Assembly (NCBI RefSeq): GCF_000149955.1
Contig: NC_030991.1
Span: 1,584,747-1,648,746, forward strand
Origin: Fusarium oxysporum f. sp. lycopersici 4287
Taxonomy: Eukaryota > Ascomycota > Sordariomycetes > Hypocreales > Nectriaceae
Direction of reading: 5' to 3'
Length of the DNA stretch: 64,000 bases
Shown: positions 55,443-64,000 of the stretch, one piece after another
Layout of the letters: the number at the start of each line of letters is the position of its first letter
How positions within the stretch are numbered: the first letter of the stretch is position 1
Notes under the pieces: model-generated
Database searches by the model: none
The model's input: the letters and a program-made list of their open reading frames with translations, nothing else
Told to the model about the DNA's origin: nothing
Made by a program: the position numbers and the translations under genes

Positions 55443-56300
55443 CCATCCCCACCACTTGATGCATCTCGCAAAAATTCATCGCCCCATACAACATCTAATA
55501 TTTAATGCAGGCAGAAACCAACAACTTTTTCCATTAAAAATGAAGCCACTCGGATTTTATATAGATAATTGCTTGAATTTTACTCTCTGCATGTTTTTTG
55601 GCCTCCTGGCCGCTTCGTTTGCGCTGACAGTTCTTTGTTGCGACCGTAAAGTCCTCACATTCGTCCTCTGACCTAACACCCACGTCAATCACCGACTCGA
55701 CCTCCTCATCCACATCCACCTCTATTTCTGCCTCCTTTGACTTATTAAGAGCTTCTCCGGCAACTAGAGCCTCCGCTAGAGCCATGAATCGTCGGTTCTG
55801 GTTTGGTATTGCCTTTCTTTTCTTCCCTCGCCGCACCTGGGCCATCTGCTCTTCGAGGCCAGTAATCCGCGCATTCTGAACGGCCACCTTCATCTCTAAA
55901 GCTTCTAACCCCTTTGTGATCTTACTGTACTTCTGCCTGGTCGGACGACTTCGTTGTTTGGCCATAGCCCTCACTTGCCGGCTTGTTTTCGGCGTAACAT
56001 CTGAGTGCAGTGGAGGAGGCCTTGACGTCTGGAACTGTACCAGCAGTTTTTCTTTGTCCGGTTGAAGTTCCGGATGTGTTAGAGCTTTTGTGATGGTTAA
56101 TAGGCCAATTTCTTGTTGTCTCTAACTGGATAAGGTAATCTCCTTCCTCATACCCGCCTCCCTGGCTTTCGCGTATGCCTGAAAAAAGTTGACTTTGTCA
56201 ACCGGCGCAGAATCGGTCAAACTAGCCAGTTTTTGGAGTTCTTTCCTATACGCACCTTTGATGACATTAAAAATTCCATTACCTAACAGTTGCAGCCCCC
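55443..56300 (-). mobile_element. Fot/pogo-like element, copy A3, truncated
   Basis: The left terminus CCATCCCCACCACTTGATGC follows TA at 55441-55442. The transposase C-terminal half is readable on the minus strand (RRGKKRKAIPNQNRRFMALAEAL, EIEVDVDEEVESVIDVGVRS) with small indels farther up (around 56090-56130). Homology to copies A1/A2 ends near 56300, inside the PLDNGI-coding region, and the other TIR is missing. Confidence 0.8.
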
Positions 56301-57530
56301 AATATGTTCGCCCTGTCGAGCAAAACATGTGACATGCTGGTACAATGAGCCCAATATGCCGATTTCCATTGACGTTGTGTTCAAGATTGCACAGCTTGAG
56401 GTGAGGGTAGAAAGGCCGGAAGGCAAAACAATTGCATGTATAACATCGTTAGTATTTGTGTCGCAGTCTTGACTGGACTGAATCTTATTCTACTCACTAA
56501 GGTCAATCACAAGTTCCGACAAGTACTTCTCCCTCTATGAACGAATATGAACCTCCGAAGTCATTAACTTATGCGGATAACCCAACGACAAGATTCATCT
56601 CATCTGTCACGCAAACATCCCCGATAGAGCAGAGCAATCGCCAGCCTCACTCATACAACCTGCATAACCATATCAGACCATCTGACAACACAAATCTGTC
56701 TCAAGTTACCCTCCCTTGCAAAGAAGTTGCAGATGACTTCACCGGCTGCTATGGGAGAACGATATACCCCATGTTTCCCGTTCTTAATATGCTGACCGTT
56801 AGAAAGAGGTACCTTCAGTTTTGGAACCTGTCCTCCAGAGCTCAAGTACTAGATGCAGTTTTTGAAGCAACTATCAATATTGTATTCGCTTTAGGTTGCG
56901 TCACTAGTTCAGAAGTCGAGCCAAATCTCGTACTACAAACCACTAAAATGTTTTACGAATGCGCTCGTGTCATCATACTACTGGATTCACTGGACATTCC
57001 AAGCATAGAGGTGTTGAACAGGCACTGGGTGTCACGTGCAAGCAGGGATACTTTTAAGATTACAGCCGAAATGGTAAAACCTCTAAGGGGCAGAACTTGA
57101 ACATAATACAAAATGAATATACCAATCTGGATCAATGGACCGAATACACGTAATGTCTGACAAGAGGCAGTTCAGTAGCTGGTCTTAAAAAAAATTATCT
57201 TAGTTTTACCAAGCACCCCCACCGGTACTACAACATTTTGGCAGTGGCTATGCAGGTTGCACAGACAGTAGGCTTGCATCAAGCTGACCATGCCTAAACA
57301 AATCGACTACAAACAGAGATAAGGAGACGAGTCTGGCATCTATGCTTAGCTATGCAAAGGTTTCCATTCTGTCTTGATCTCATACGGCTGACTAACTAGC
57401 CGTAGGCGGATGTCTTCCCTCTTTGGGGGGAACAATGTGCTTATGCATGATGAAATTTGTCTACCGCCGCTGATGATCGATGACGAATATCTTGAAGAGG
57501 GGCAGGGCGCTCAGCTAGTAAGCAAGCCTT
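56300..57530 (+). pseudogene. Zn2Cys6 transcription factor, degenerate
   Basis: It begins with half of a Zn2Cys6 cluster (CSPCRAKHVTC) directly after the Fot fragment, followed by a linker helix (VVFKIAQLEVRVER). A middle exon frame at 56537-57100 reads LPCKEVADDFTGCYGRTIYPMFPVLN, the start of the fungal-specific regulator domain. Farther on, around 57217-57520, come LAVAMQVAQTVGLHQADHA, then stops, EIRRRVWHLCLAMQRF and LPPLMIDDEYLEEGQ. The second half of the zinc cluster is lost and there are several stops, so it is a dead gene. Its target genes cannot be guessed. Confidence 0.7.
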
Positions 57531-58171
57531 CGTCATATACCGTAATTGGATGATCATGCTAGAGGGAGCTGTATCTGCTAATTTATGATCATAGTGAGTC
57601 GAAAATGAGACGACGTGCAATTGTGTTTATACTTGATAAGCTGGCAGCACGCAACGTGGTTTTGTGGTTCAGGCTGTTCAAACTGAAAGCGGAGTAAGCC
57701 GAAGTGTTGGAGTTAAACACTAGCTGTCAGGATCACGCTACTATAAGACTAGTTCAAAGTCTAAAACTTCGACAAGTCTTGTAACACATCACGATGGCAT
57801 GGTAATTTCAGGAAAAACGAGCAATATCATTAATCTCCCCATTTTGACAATCAGCTTAGCTTAACTTGTCACTTTAGGCGCTGTGACATAGTCATGATAT
57901 CTTGAAAAGCCTCAAGTTGACCCACTGACGGAAGCTATTTGCATGTGATCTTCGATTTTCAGTACGAAAGCCTGGGCGCTAATGATTACCTACGAACTTG
58001 ACAATGATCTGATCACACCAACAAAATTGCTTGCTTGCGTCAGGAGGCATGACAGTTAGCATAAATTCATTGAGATGGCCGCCGACAATAAATCAGGTTT
58101 TCGTAGAATACTTCAGATACAAGTCACACCTCAATTCAATACCCAAACTTTCTCAAATACTTTTATCCTTC
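57531..58171. other. Intergenic, promoter of oleate hydratase
   Basis: No gene. An in-frame extension of the hydratase frame reaches back to 58031 but lacks family similarity and was not used. Confidence 0.4.
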
Positions 58172-59929
58172 ATGTATTATAGCAAAGGCAACTATGAAGC
58201 CTTTGCTCGACCACTCAAACCCGAGAGCATCGAGGCCAAGAAGGCATGGATCGTTGGCTCTGGCCTAGCCGGTCTTTCCACCGCCGCATTCCTCGTGCGC
58301 GATGCTCAGATGCCAGGCAAGAACATCACTATCCTTGAAGAACTCAAGATTCCAGGCGGCGCCTTGGATGGCATCAAGGAGCCCGAGAAAGGGTTCGTCA
58401 TCCGAGGCGGTCGCGAGATGGACTCTCATTTCGAGTGTCTTTGGGATCTGTTCCGTTCTGTTCCCTCGATCGAGGAACAGGGAGCCAGTGTTCTTGATGA
58501 GTTCTACTGGCTTAATAAACGTGATCCGAACAATTCACTCCAGCGGGCTACTATCAAGCAAGGCCAGGACGCAGGGACCGGGAAGCTCTTCACACTCAGT
58601 GAGAAGGCCCAGTTGGAGATTATGAAACTCTTTCTCGCCACGAGAGCCGAAGTCGAGAACAAGCGGATTGATCAAGTTTTCAGTCAAGCCTTCTTCAAGA
58701 GTAACTTTTGGCTGTACTGGCAGACCATGTTTGCCTTTCAGACTTGGCACTCGGCACTAGAGATGAAGCTGTATCTCCACCGCTTTGTCAACCACATTAA
58801 AGGCATGCCTGACTTTTCAACCCTCAAGTTCACCAAGTACAACGAGTACGAGTCTCTTATTCTGCCTCTGAAAAAGTGGCTCGAGGACCAGGGCGTGACT
58901 TTTCAGTACAATACTAAGGTCCAGGACGTTGACTTTGACATAGAAAAGGACAAGAAGACTGCGACTTTCATTCACTGGGTTAAGGATGGAGAGAAGGGTT
59001 ACCAAAGTCTTGGATCAAACGATCTTGTTTTCATGACGATTGGCTCGTTGACTGAAAACTCTGCTTCTGGTGATCACCAAACCCCAGCTAAACTTGACGA
59101 CGGTCCAGCTCCCGCATGGGATTTGTGGCGTCGAATCGCAGCCAAAGACCCCTTATTCGGTCGCCCTGGAGTTTTCTGCGATAACATCTCTGCCACAAAA
59201 TGGATGTCAGCAACAGTGACCACTTTGGACAAGCGAATCCCCGAGTACATCCAGCAAATCTGCAAACGAGATCCCTTCAGCGGCAAAGTCGTAACTGGAG
59301 GCATCGTTACAGCTCGTGACTCCAGCTGGATCATGAACTGGACGGTTAATCGTCAGCCTCACTTCAAGAACCAGCCCGAGGACCAGATTGTTGTTTGGGT
59401 CTATGGTCTTCTTGTTGAGAAAGACGGCGACTACGTCAAGAAGCCGATGCAGGACTGCACTGGTGAAGAGATCACGCAGGAATGGCTATATCATCTAGGA
59501 GTTCCAGAGAGCGATATCCCTGATCTTGCAGTCCAGGGCGCTAAATGCGTACCAGTCATGATGCCCTACGTCACATCGCTTTTCATGCCGCGACAAGCAG
59601 GTGACCGTCCAGATATTGTCCCAGCTGGGGCTGAGAACTTTGCCTTCATTGGCCAATTCGCTGAGACTACGCGCGACACTATCTTTACTACCGAGTATTC
59701 GGTTCGTACAGGCATGGAGTCTGTATACCAGCTTACTGGAGTCGACCGTGGTGTTCCGGAGGTATTTGGTTCAACGTATGATGTGAGAGTTTTACTGGAT
59801 GCCATGTGTCATTTGAGGGATGGCAAGGAGTTGGCTACGTGGTTGCCAGAGCGTATTCGCAAATTCTTTGTCAACAAGTTGGAAAGGTCACAGATTGGGC
59901 AGTTGATGCACGAGTACCATCTCATTTGA
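58172..59929 (+). CDS. Oleate hydratase (FAD-dependent, MCRA family)
   Basis: 585 residues without introns. It adds water to the cis-9 double bond of oleic and related fatty acids, giving 10-hydroxy acids (EC 4.2.1.53); FAD is structural. The start at MYYSKGNYEAFARP matches the family N-terminus. The FAD motif GSGLAGLSTAA is at residues 29-39, and RGGREMDSHFECLWDLF places a Glu at residue 82, the residue reported as catalytic in bacterial enzymes. Other signatures are FQTWHSALEMKLYLHRF, KYNEYESLILPL, RDSSWIMNWTVNRQPHF and FAFIGQFAETTRDTIFTTEYSVRTGM. Family length is about 560-650. The lack of introns among multi-exon neighbours and the mainly bacterial spread of the family hint at horizontal origin, unproven. 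Confidence 0.95.
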   Translation: MYYSKGNYEAFARPLKPESIEAKKAWIVGSGLAGLSTAAFLVRDAQMPGKNITILEELKIPGGALDGIKEPEKGFVIRGGREMDSHFECLWDLFRSVPSIEEQGASVLDEFYWLNKRDPNNSLQRATIKQGQDAGTGKLFTLSEKAQLEIMKLFLATRAEVENKRIDQVFSQAFFKSNFWLYWQTMFAFQTWHSALEMKLYLHRFVNHIKGMPDFSTLKFTKYNEYESLILPLKKWLEDQGVTFQYNTKVQDVDFDIEKDKKTATFIHWVKDGEKGYQSLGSNDLVFMTIGSLTENSASGDHQTPAKLDDGPAPAWDLWRRIAAKDPLFGRPGVFCDNISATKWMSATVTTLDKRIPEYIQQICKRDPFSGKVVTGGIVTARDSSWIMNWTVNRQPHFKNQPEDQIVVWVYGLLVEKDGDYVKKPMQDCTGEEITQEWLYHLGVPESDIPDLAVQGAKCVPVMMPYVTSLFMPRQAGDRPDIVPAGAENFAFIGQFAETTRDTIFTTEYSVRTGMESVYQLTGVDRGVPEVFGSTYDVRVLLDAMCHLRDGKELATWLPERIRKFFVNKLERSQIGQLMHEYHLI

Positions 59930-60271
59930 GTAGCAATATTTGCTGCAAAGTTATCACTTAGTCATGTAGCGGTAAACCTTTCTAGTCTTGGTATAATTTT
60001 CAAGGCAATTACTACACCGGCGTGACAGAATGGCTACACCGGCGTCACTCTTACACAGGCGTCGTTTTTATGGCCTCTGATTCGCTCTTTTTTCCATCGA
60101 CCCACAGGTACATCCGCGCAAAGGCGGTGAAGGCAGCTCCCTTAACAAGTCCTCGCTTTTGATAAACCAATCGGGTCAACCAGTTCTAAAGCGAACATCA
60201 CAACAAGGTCTAATTTTCACTGCAGAACCAGACCAATTCAAGTATGCCCTGGAGGGCAGCTATCTATCTCG

Positions 60272-63200
60272 CTATCCTCTAACTACTATCGAAGGAAGTA
60301 CCTCCTCGTCGCTGTCAAGCAGCTCCCACTGACTCCTTCGCCTACGAATGCTAGGTTGCGTCTTCCGTCCGCTGGCACGCACTCCTGTAGTTCGTCCACC
60401 TCCAAGAACAGCTGACCGGCTGCGCGTTTGGCGCTGGGATGAGGTACTGGCCTGGCTACTAGCTGTTGGAAAATCTGGGAATCCCCCTTATCTTCAGGAT
60501 TCAGACTATTAGTCTGAAAGTCCTAGATTTAAAGTTCAAAGTCCTAGATGAAACTATCTAGAGATATAAACCTGAGAAGAGCTCTCATCTCAATAATAAA
60601 TAACTAAGTTCCATAAATATATATATATTCACCCAGCACTACTGCGCAATATAAACAAAACTAGCCTGGCTGCTAACTTGTTGGCTCGATTCCAGTGGAA
60701 GCCTGGCTAGCGTTGGCCTATTAAGACGTCCTGGTGGTCGACCTCGTCTGCGCCCTGTTGCCTGGCTTGCTGGTTTTCTGGCCGGCCGGCTATCAGTTTG
60801 ACAGCTTGCCTCGATTGCTAGCCGCGCTGGAACGGCCTGTGTGGTGTTCTTAGGTCTGCCACGGAGAGCAGTTGCGATCCTAGGGTCGAGGATTCGTCGG
60901 TATGGATCTTGAGAGGATGGCTCTCGTAGTCGCCACCGCGGATGGACCTCCCACCTAGTGAAAGGCATGCCACTCACCAGCTTTGAGTATATCTTGTGGC
61001 AACAGGGGATACCAAGCTCGGTCGAAACCGAGCATTCCTCGCCGCAATCCCCGAGAGGGTCAGGAAACGGATTCTTTCCTGTCGGCATTGCTTTCTTTGC
61101 CAGCCGGTATTGTTTCGTGGTCAGTCCGAGACCCTTCGAAGAGAGCGCTATCCGGAGTTCGCCAAGATACTCCGAGCTGGACCCCATATACTCTCGTGCG
61201 GTAAGTACCTCATCCGCTGCGCAGGCATCGTTGAAATCTCGCTCTTGGTCCTTCATCATGTCCTGCATAGCCTCAAACAGGCGATAGAGATTGCTCATAC
61301 CATTCAGAAGATAGCTCTTGATGTTGTTATTGCTTGCTTCTGTCCCAGATGTGACGCGGACGCCGAAATTGCGATACTTCCGGATGAAACAGCGGGCCCA
61401 TTGGGCCCTGACGGGCATGTAGGTTCCATGGAGATACCGCAAGATAGCTCGCTGGTCGTCAAACTCCTTACAGAGGTTTGCCCATGCCTCCTCGTGGGCC
61501 TCCTCGGTCTCAGCAAATAAGACGAGCTTCCACATGATGAGAACTCCTCGATAGTTATGAGGGATAGCCTCGGTTATTGGCGTATGAACCAACTCTCGGC
61601 CTTGGGGGCTTAGTTGAGCCTGTGGCTGCGGGGTAGTTGCCTCTCTGTCGCTGGTATCAGGACTGCTACTTTTGCTGGTGCTGCGGGCCCTAACCCACTT
61701 CTGCTTTGACTTGAGCAGGACGTTCGAATTGATGTGGTGGATACACAGCTACTGCTGTACATCAGGGAACTGGTCGTTCAATGCGGCTTTCATCTGGCCG
61801 TCGAAATCGGTGACGATCACATCCGGTTGCCGGATGGAGTGCTGCTCTGCTAGCTGCCGAATGCTCCCGGAGAGAAATTGGAACCCTTCTCTCCTCTCGT
61901 TATCTATCAGACCGAATGCAGCGTTATAGACAGAGCCAAGCCATGTCTGCCCCGTTGCTTGGAATAAGGGAAGCTTGAAGCGGTTGGTGTTATATGTGTT
62001 GTCGAAGCTGATGACCTCGGGGAACCGCTTCCACATCTGGAGGCAGTAAGGAAAGGCCCAGACAAGGCCAACAAGATGGTTTGGCTCATCGCCCCCCCAC
62101 TTAACGAGATAGGGAATCTTCATCTCGTCAAGCAGCTTGATCAGGGCTGCAGTAGGAGTGTGGCCGTCCAGCTTGTCTCGGTTGATACTAGACCTGGCGT
62201 TATAGATGTCTTTTCGTGTAAAGGATGACTCGAGATGCTGCTCCTGGACGATAGCACGTACGTCACGGGCCCGAATTCCGACCCGGCGGCTTGTCGATTC
62301 GACCGTTGTCCTGATAGGCTCGGTGAGTCTCCGATGGGAGGGATGAGCAGATGGCCCGATGCTGCGGCTGTGGTTATGCTGGCTGTGTTCGAGGTTCGAG
62401 TGTTGTCGTAAGAGCCACTTCCCCTCCTCTAACGCTTCGGCAACAACCATCCATTTACATCCACACTTTCGAGACTTCCGTCGTCGAAGACCTGCGCCTT
62501 GACTAGGCGCTGGTTCTCCGAATCGATCGCATTGGAAAGTGTACCGGATCCTCCGGCCCTTGTATGAATGGGCATTTCGTCGAACAATACCGAAGCCATT
62601 AGCCTTTGCGAAAGTATTCACCCACTCGAACAGGACTTCGGCTGACGGCGCTGGGTCGCCTGGGATAGGTGGGTTCGGAATCGCGTCAGGGACAGGCGAT
62701 GACGAGCGGTCAGGCAAGGGTGGCGAGGTTATAGCTGGAGAGTGCCTGTCTTGGGGAGGCGAGTAGGGCGGGGGTGATTCGAGTGCATCTGAACTGAGCG
62801 GCGAGTACCCCCATCTCTCACGCCATTGGCGGACTTGTTCGTATGACCGGACGAGCTCGAAGGTCAGTCGCCTGTCTGTCCCAATAACCTCGCGCACTAG
62901 CCTGAGGGCGGACTGAAACTGGGGCCTTGTTGGAGACGATTGCTCTTGTGCTGGTTGCAGTGGAGAGCAGGAACTCAGTTGTCGATTTCCGGGCCTGTTA
63001 TAGGTATTCTTACTCGCTGCTGTCGTCCTCCTTGGGTTGGGAAATCGTTCGAAAGGTGAATCTCTTGATCGAATCGTAGCCCCCATGGTGGCTCGTTCAG
63101 CGCGCGCGACCCATGGGGCCGTGGAGCAGTCGTGAACGTCTCTGGATACGAGGCGAAGAGATTATAGAGTGCCTCATCGTCTCCGACGCCATAGTGTCGG

Positions 63201-63343
63201 CCAATGCTCGTCCCTGTGCTATTAGACGAAGGTGGTCTTGAACTATCAGATTGGTCCTGCCGCTGTCGTTTTCGAGGACGGAATTGATAGCTTCGTTGTC
63301 GTTGGTTGCTTAGGGAGCTAGATGGATACTCGGGCTGGGACAT
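60272..63343 (-). pseudogene. MULE transposase, nonsense codon plus LTR insertion
   Basis: Probable exon 1 63343-63014 and exon 2 from 62912 leftward, with a GTAAGA...TTTCAG intron (62913-63013) that keeps phase. A FAR1/WRKY-like region (ANGFGIVRRNAHSYKGRRIR...KCGCKW...LEHSQHNH) precedes the MULE core: VISFDNTYNTNRFKLPLF and DVIVTDFDGQMKAAL. An in-frame TAG at 61749-61751 interrupts Q-Q-stop-LCIHHIN. The frame resumes through a SWIM-type Cys/His motif (CSVSTELGIPCCH). At 60660 an LTR is inserted; its own TAG (60639-60641) ends the frame, although the original C-terminus continues on the other side to a stop at 60272-60274. CAG to TAG is one C-to-T change. Confidence 0.85.
60464..60660 (+). 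mobile_element. Solo LTR-like insertion, family C, with 5-bp duplication
   Basis: CTAGC at 60459-60463 and 60661-60665 flanks a 197-bp insert that begins TGTTGGAAAATCTGGG, contains ATATAAACC (TATA-like) and AATAAATAA (poly(A) signal-like), and ends ATATAAACAAAA. Removing insert plus one CTAGC restores the MULE reading frame, which proves the boundaries. A related copy lies at 17022-17182. The AAAA end is unusual for an LTR (normally CA), so a short retroposon is an alternative. Confidence 0.75.
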
Positions 63344-64000
63344 GACGGTCTGGATCGCGATAGGGTGTGTCGCATGCACGGTGAGAATATGATTAAAAGG
63401 GTACTTGTTTTGACGGTGAAAGAAGGAAAGAAGGGTCTCATTTCAGCAGAAACGAAAGTCCTGCTTTGCGATGCAGATGGTTTAAAGATGAGGCCGTTGG
63501 CGATATCTGATACAGCCTGTGTTCGAGGGTTGGTCTCAGCAGGGGCCCAACACAGGACACCCCCAGCACTTTGACCTTAACAAATACCGTATCTTTCGAG
63601 AAAAACCATTCTAAGTAGGCTCTACATGTCAGACACGCGTGCTCATATAATGATGGAGTGGATGATCAGAAGATGGAGAAGTGCATATCGAGTGTGGAGA
63701 ACCGTGAATGATTGATTTAGGATCATGAGCATGTCTCTGACTGATCTGTAGATGTGTTGTGTCCTTCTTGTTCTTCGTTCTCCCTCCTCGTCTCAATATC
63801 TGAAGAGGAAAGGCCAAGATATGAGACCTGCCGATCCTGCAACAGATCTGTAATGCTGTTCAGACAATTCTGGTATCATCGTGAGACATCGTCCCTTGAG
63901 GTGGCTGCCTGTGTAACACCATCTTGCATGCCACTTCTCTAACACTACACGCAGCAAAGAGGTAATTAATGTAGTAGCTAGCTGGTGAAGAGCTTCATGG

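Larger units (their letters stand above)
60004..64000 (-). mobile_element. MULE DNA transposon (right end just beyond the window)
   Basis: The left TIR starts GGCAATTACTACACCGGCG at 60004 and repeats the CTACACCGGCGTCAC / TACACAGGCGTC blocks. Comparison with the derivative at 15552-17007 shows that window position 64000 corresponds to 15722, so about 170 bp remain to the right TIR and the full element is near 4.17 kb. It contains a broken transposase gene and a 197-bp LTR insertion. Confidence 0.85.

Noticed and set aside
60004..60105. CRISPR-like repeat array from the spaced CTACACCGGCGT motifs
   Set aside because: The repeats are part of a MULE TIR found inverted at the other end of the derivative; this is a fungal genome and there are only two to three units.

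Overview
The window is nuclear DNA of a filamentous ascomycete (Pezizomycotina). The host genes carry many short (45-100 bp) GT-AG introns and encode typical fungal proteins: a TOK-type potassium channel, GPI-anchored phospholipase B, an SPX-domain protein, a YTP1-like membrane protein, a PhoD-like phosphatase and MARVEL proteins. The transposons are fungal too: a Tad/I-like LINE, Fot/pogo, hAT and MULE elements and solo LTRs. No genus can be named from sequence alone. Exon boundaries below were worked out by eye from reading frame, splice signals and remembered family sequence.

Host gene islands. 1-1323 is a partial secreted metallophosphoesterase; 3982-4573 a Ser/Ala-rich GPI-type protein; 11447-13043 an SPX protein with C-terminal membrane helices; 17867-18546 a MARVEL protein; 21214-23284 phospholipase B; 23860-24291 a small beta-rich protein tentatively placed near ET79/aegerolysin-like proteins; 26158-28470 a TOK potassium channel; 34958-36968 a YTP1-like protein; 40909-41542 a second MARVEL gene; 47262-47550 a second, truncated ET79-like gene; 48285-50741 a PhoD-like phosphatase; 58172-59929 oleate hydratase. 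Decayed genes are a frameshifted small secreted Cys-rich protein (32474), a 5'-truncated lactate dehydrogenase (54598) and a Zn2Cys6 regulator (56300).

Transposon islands. 1830-2514 is a retroposon with a 14-bp target duplication. About 5.2-10.05 kb is a two-ORF LINE next to a 9-bp satellite and an LTR remnant. 15.5-17.2 kb is an internally deleted MULE, split by a non-autonomous hAT and followed by LTR remnants. 29481-31707 is a dead Fot copy. 37190-40320 is a relic hAT holding a pogo relic. 41537-47261 is a hAT whose transposase is readable end to end and whose first intron contains a complete Fot element. 52228-54526 is a pogo element inside the TIRs of a relative. 60004 to the window edge is the MULE parent type, disabled by a nonsense codon and a solo LTR.

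Main points. The MULE parent and its deletion derivative are both here, with a 10-bp direct repeat at the deletion junction. The 5.7-kb hAT lacks a matching 8-bp duplication and joins two host genes that each end in it, which suggests a rearrangement. A 44-bp near-perfect palindrome sits inside an exact 9-bp direct repeat and looks like a minimal transposon or its remnant. The host genes are mostly membrane, secreted or phosphate/lipid-related proteins with no evident joint pathway.
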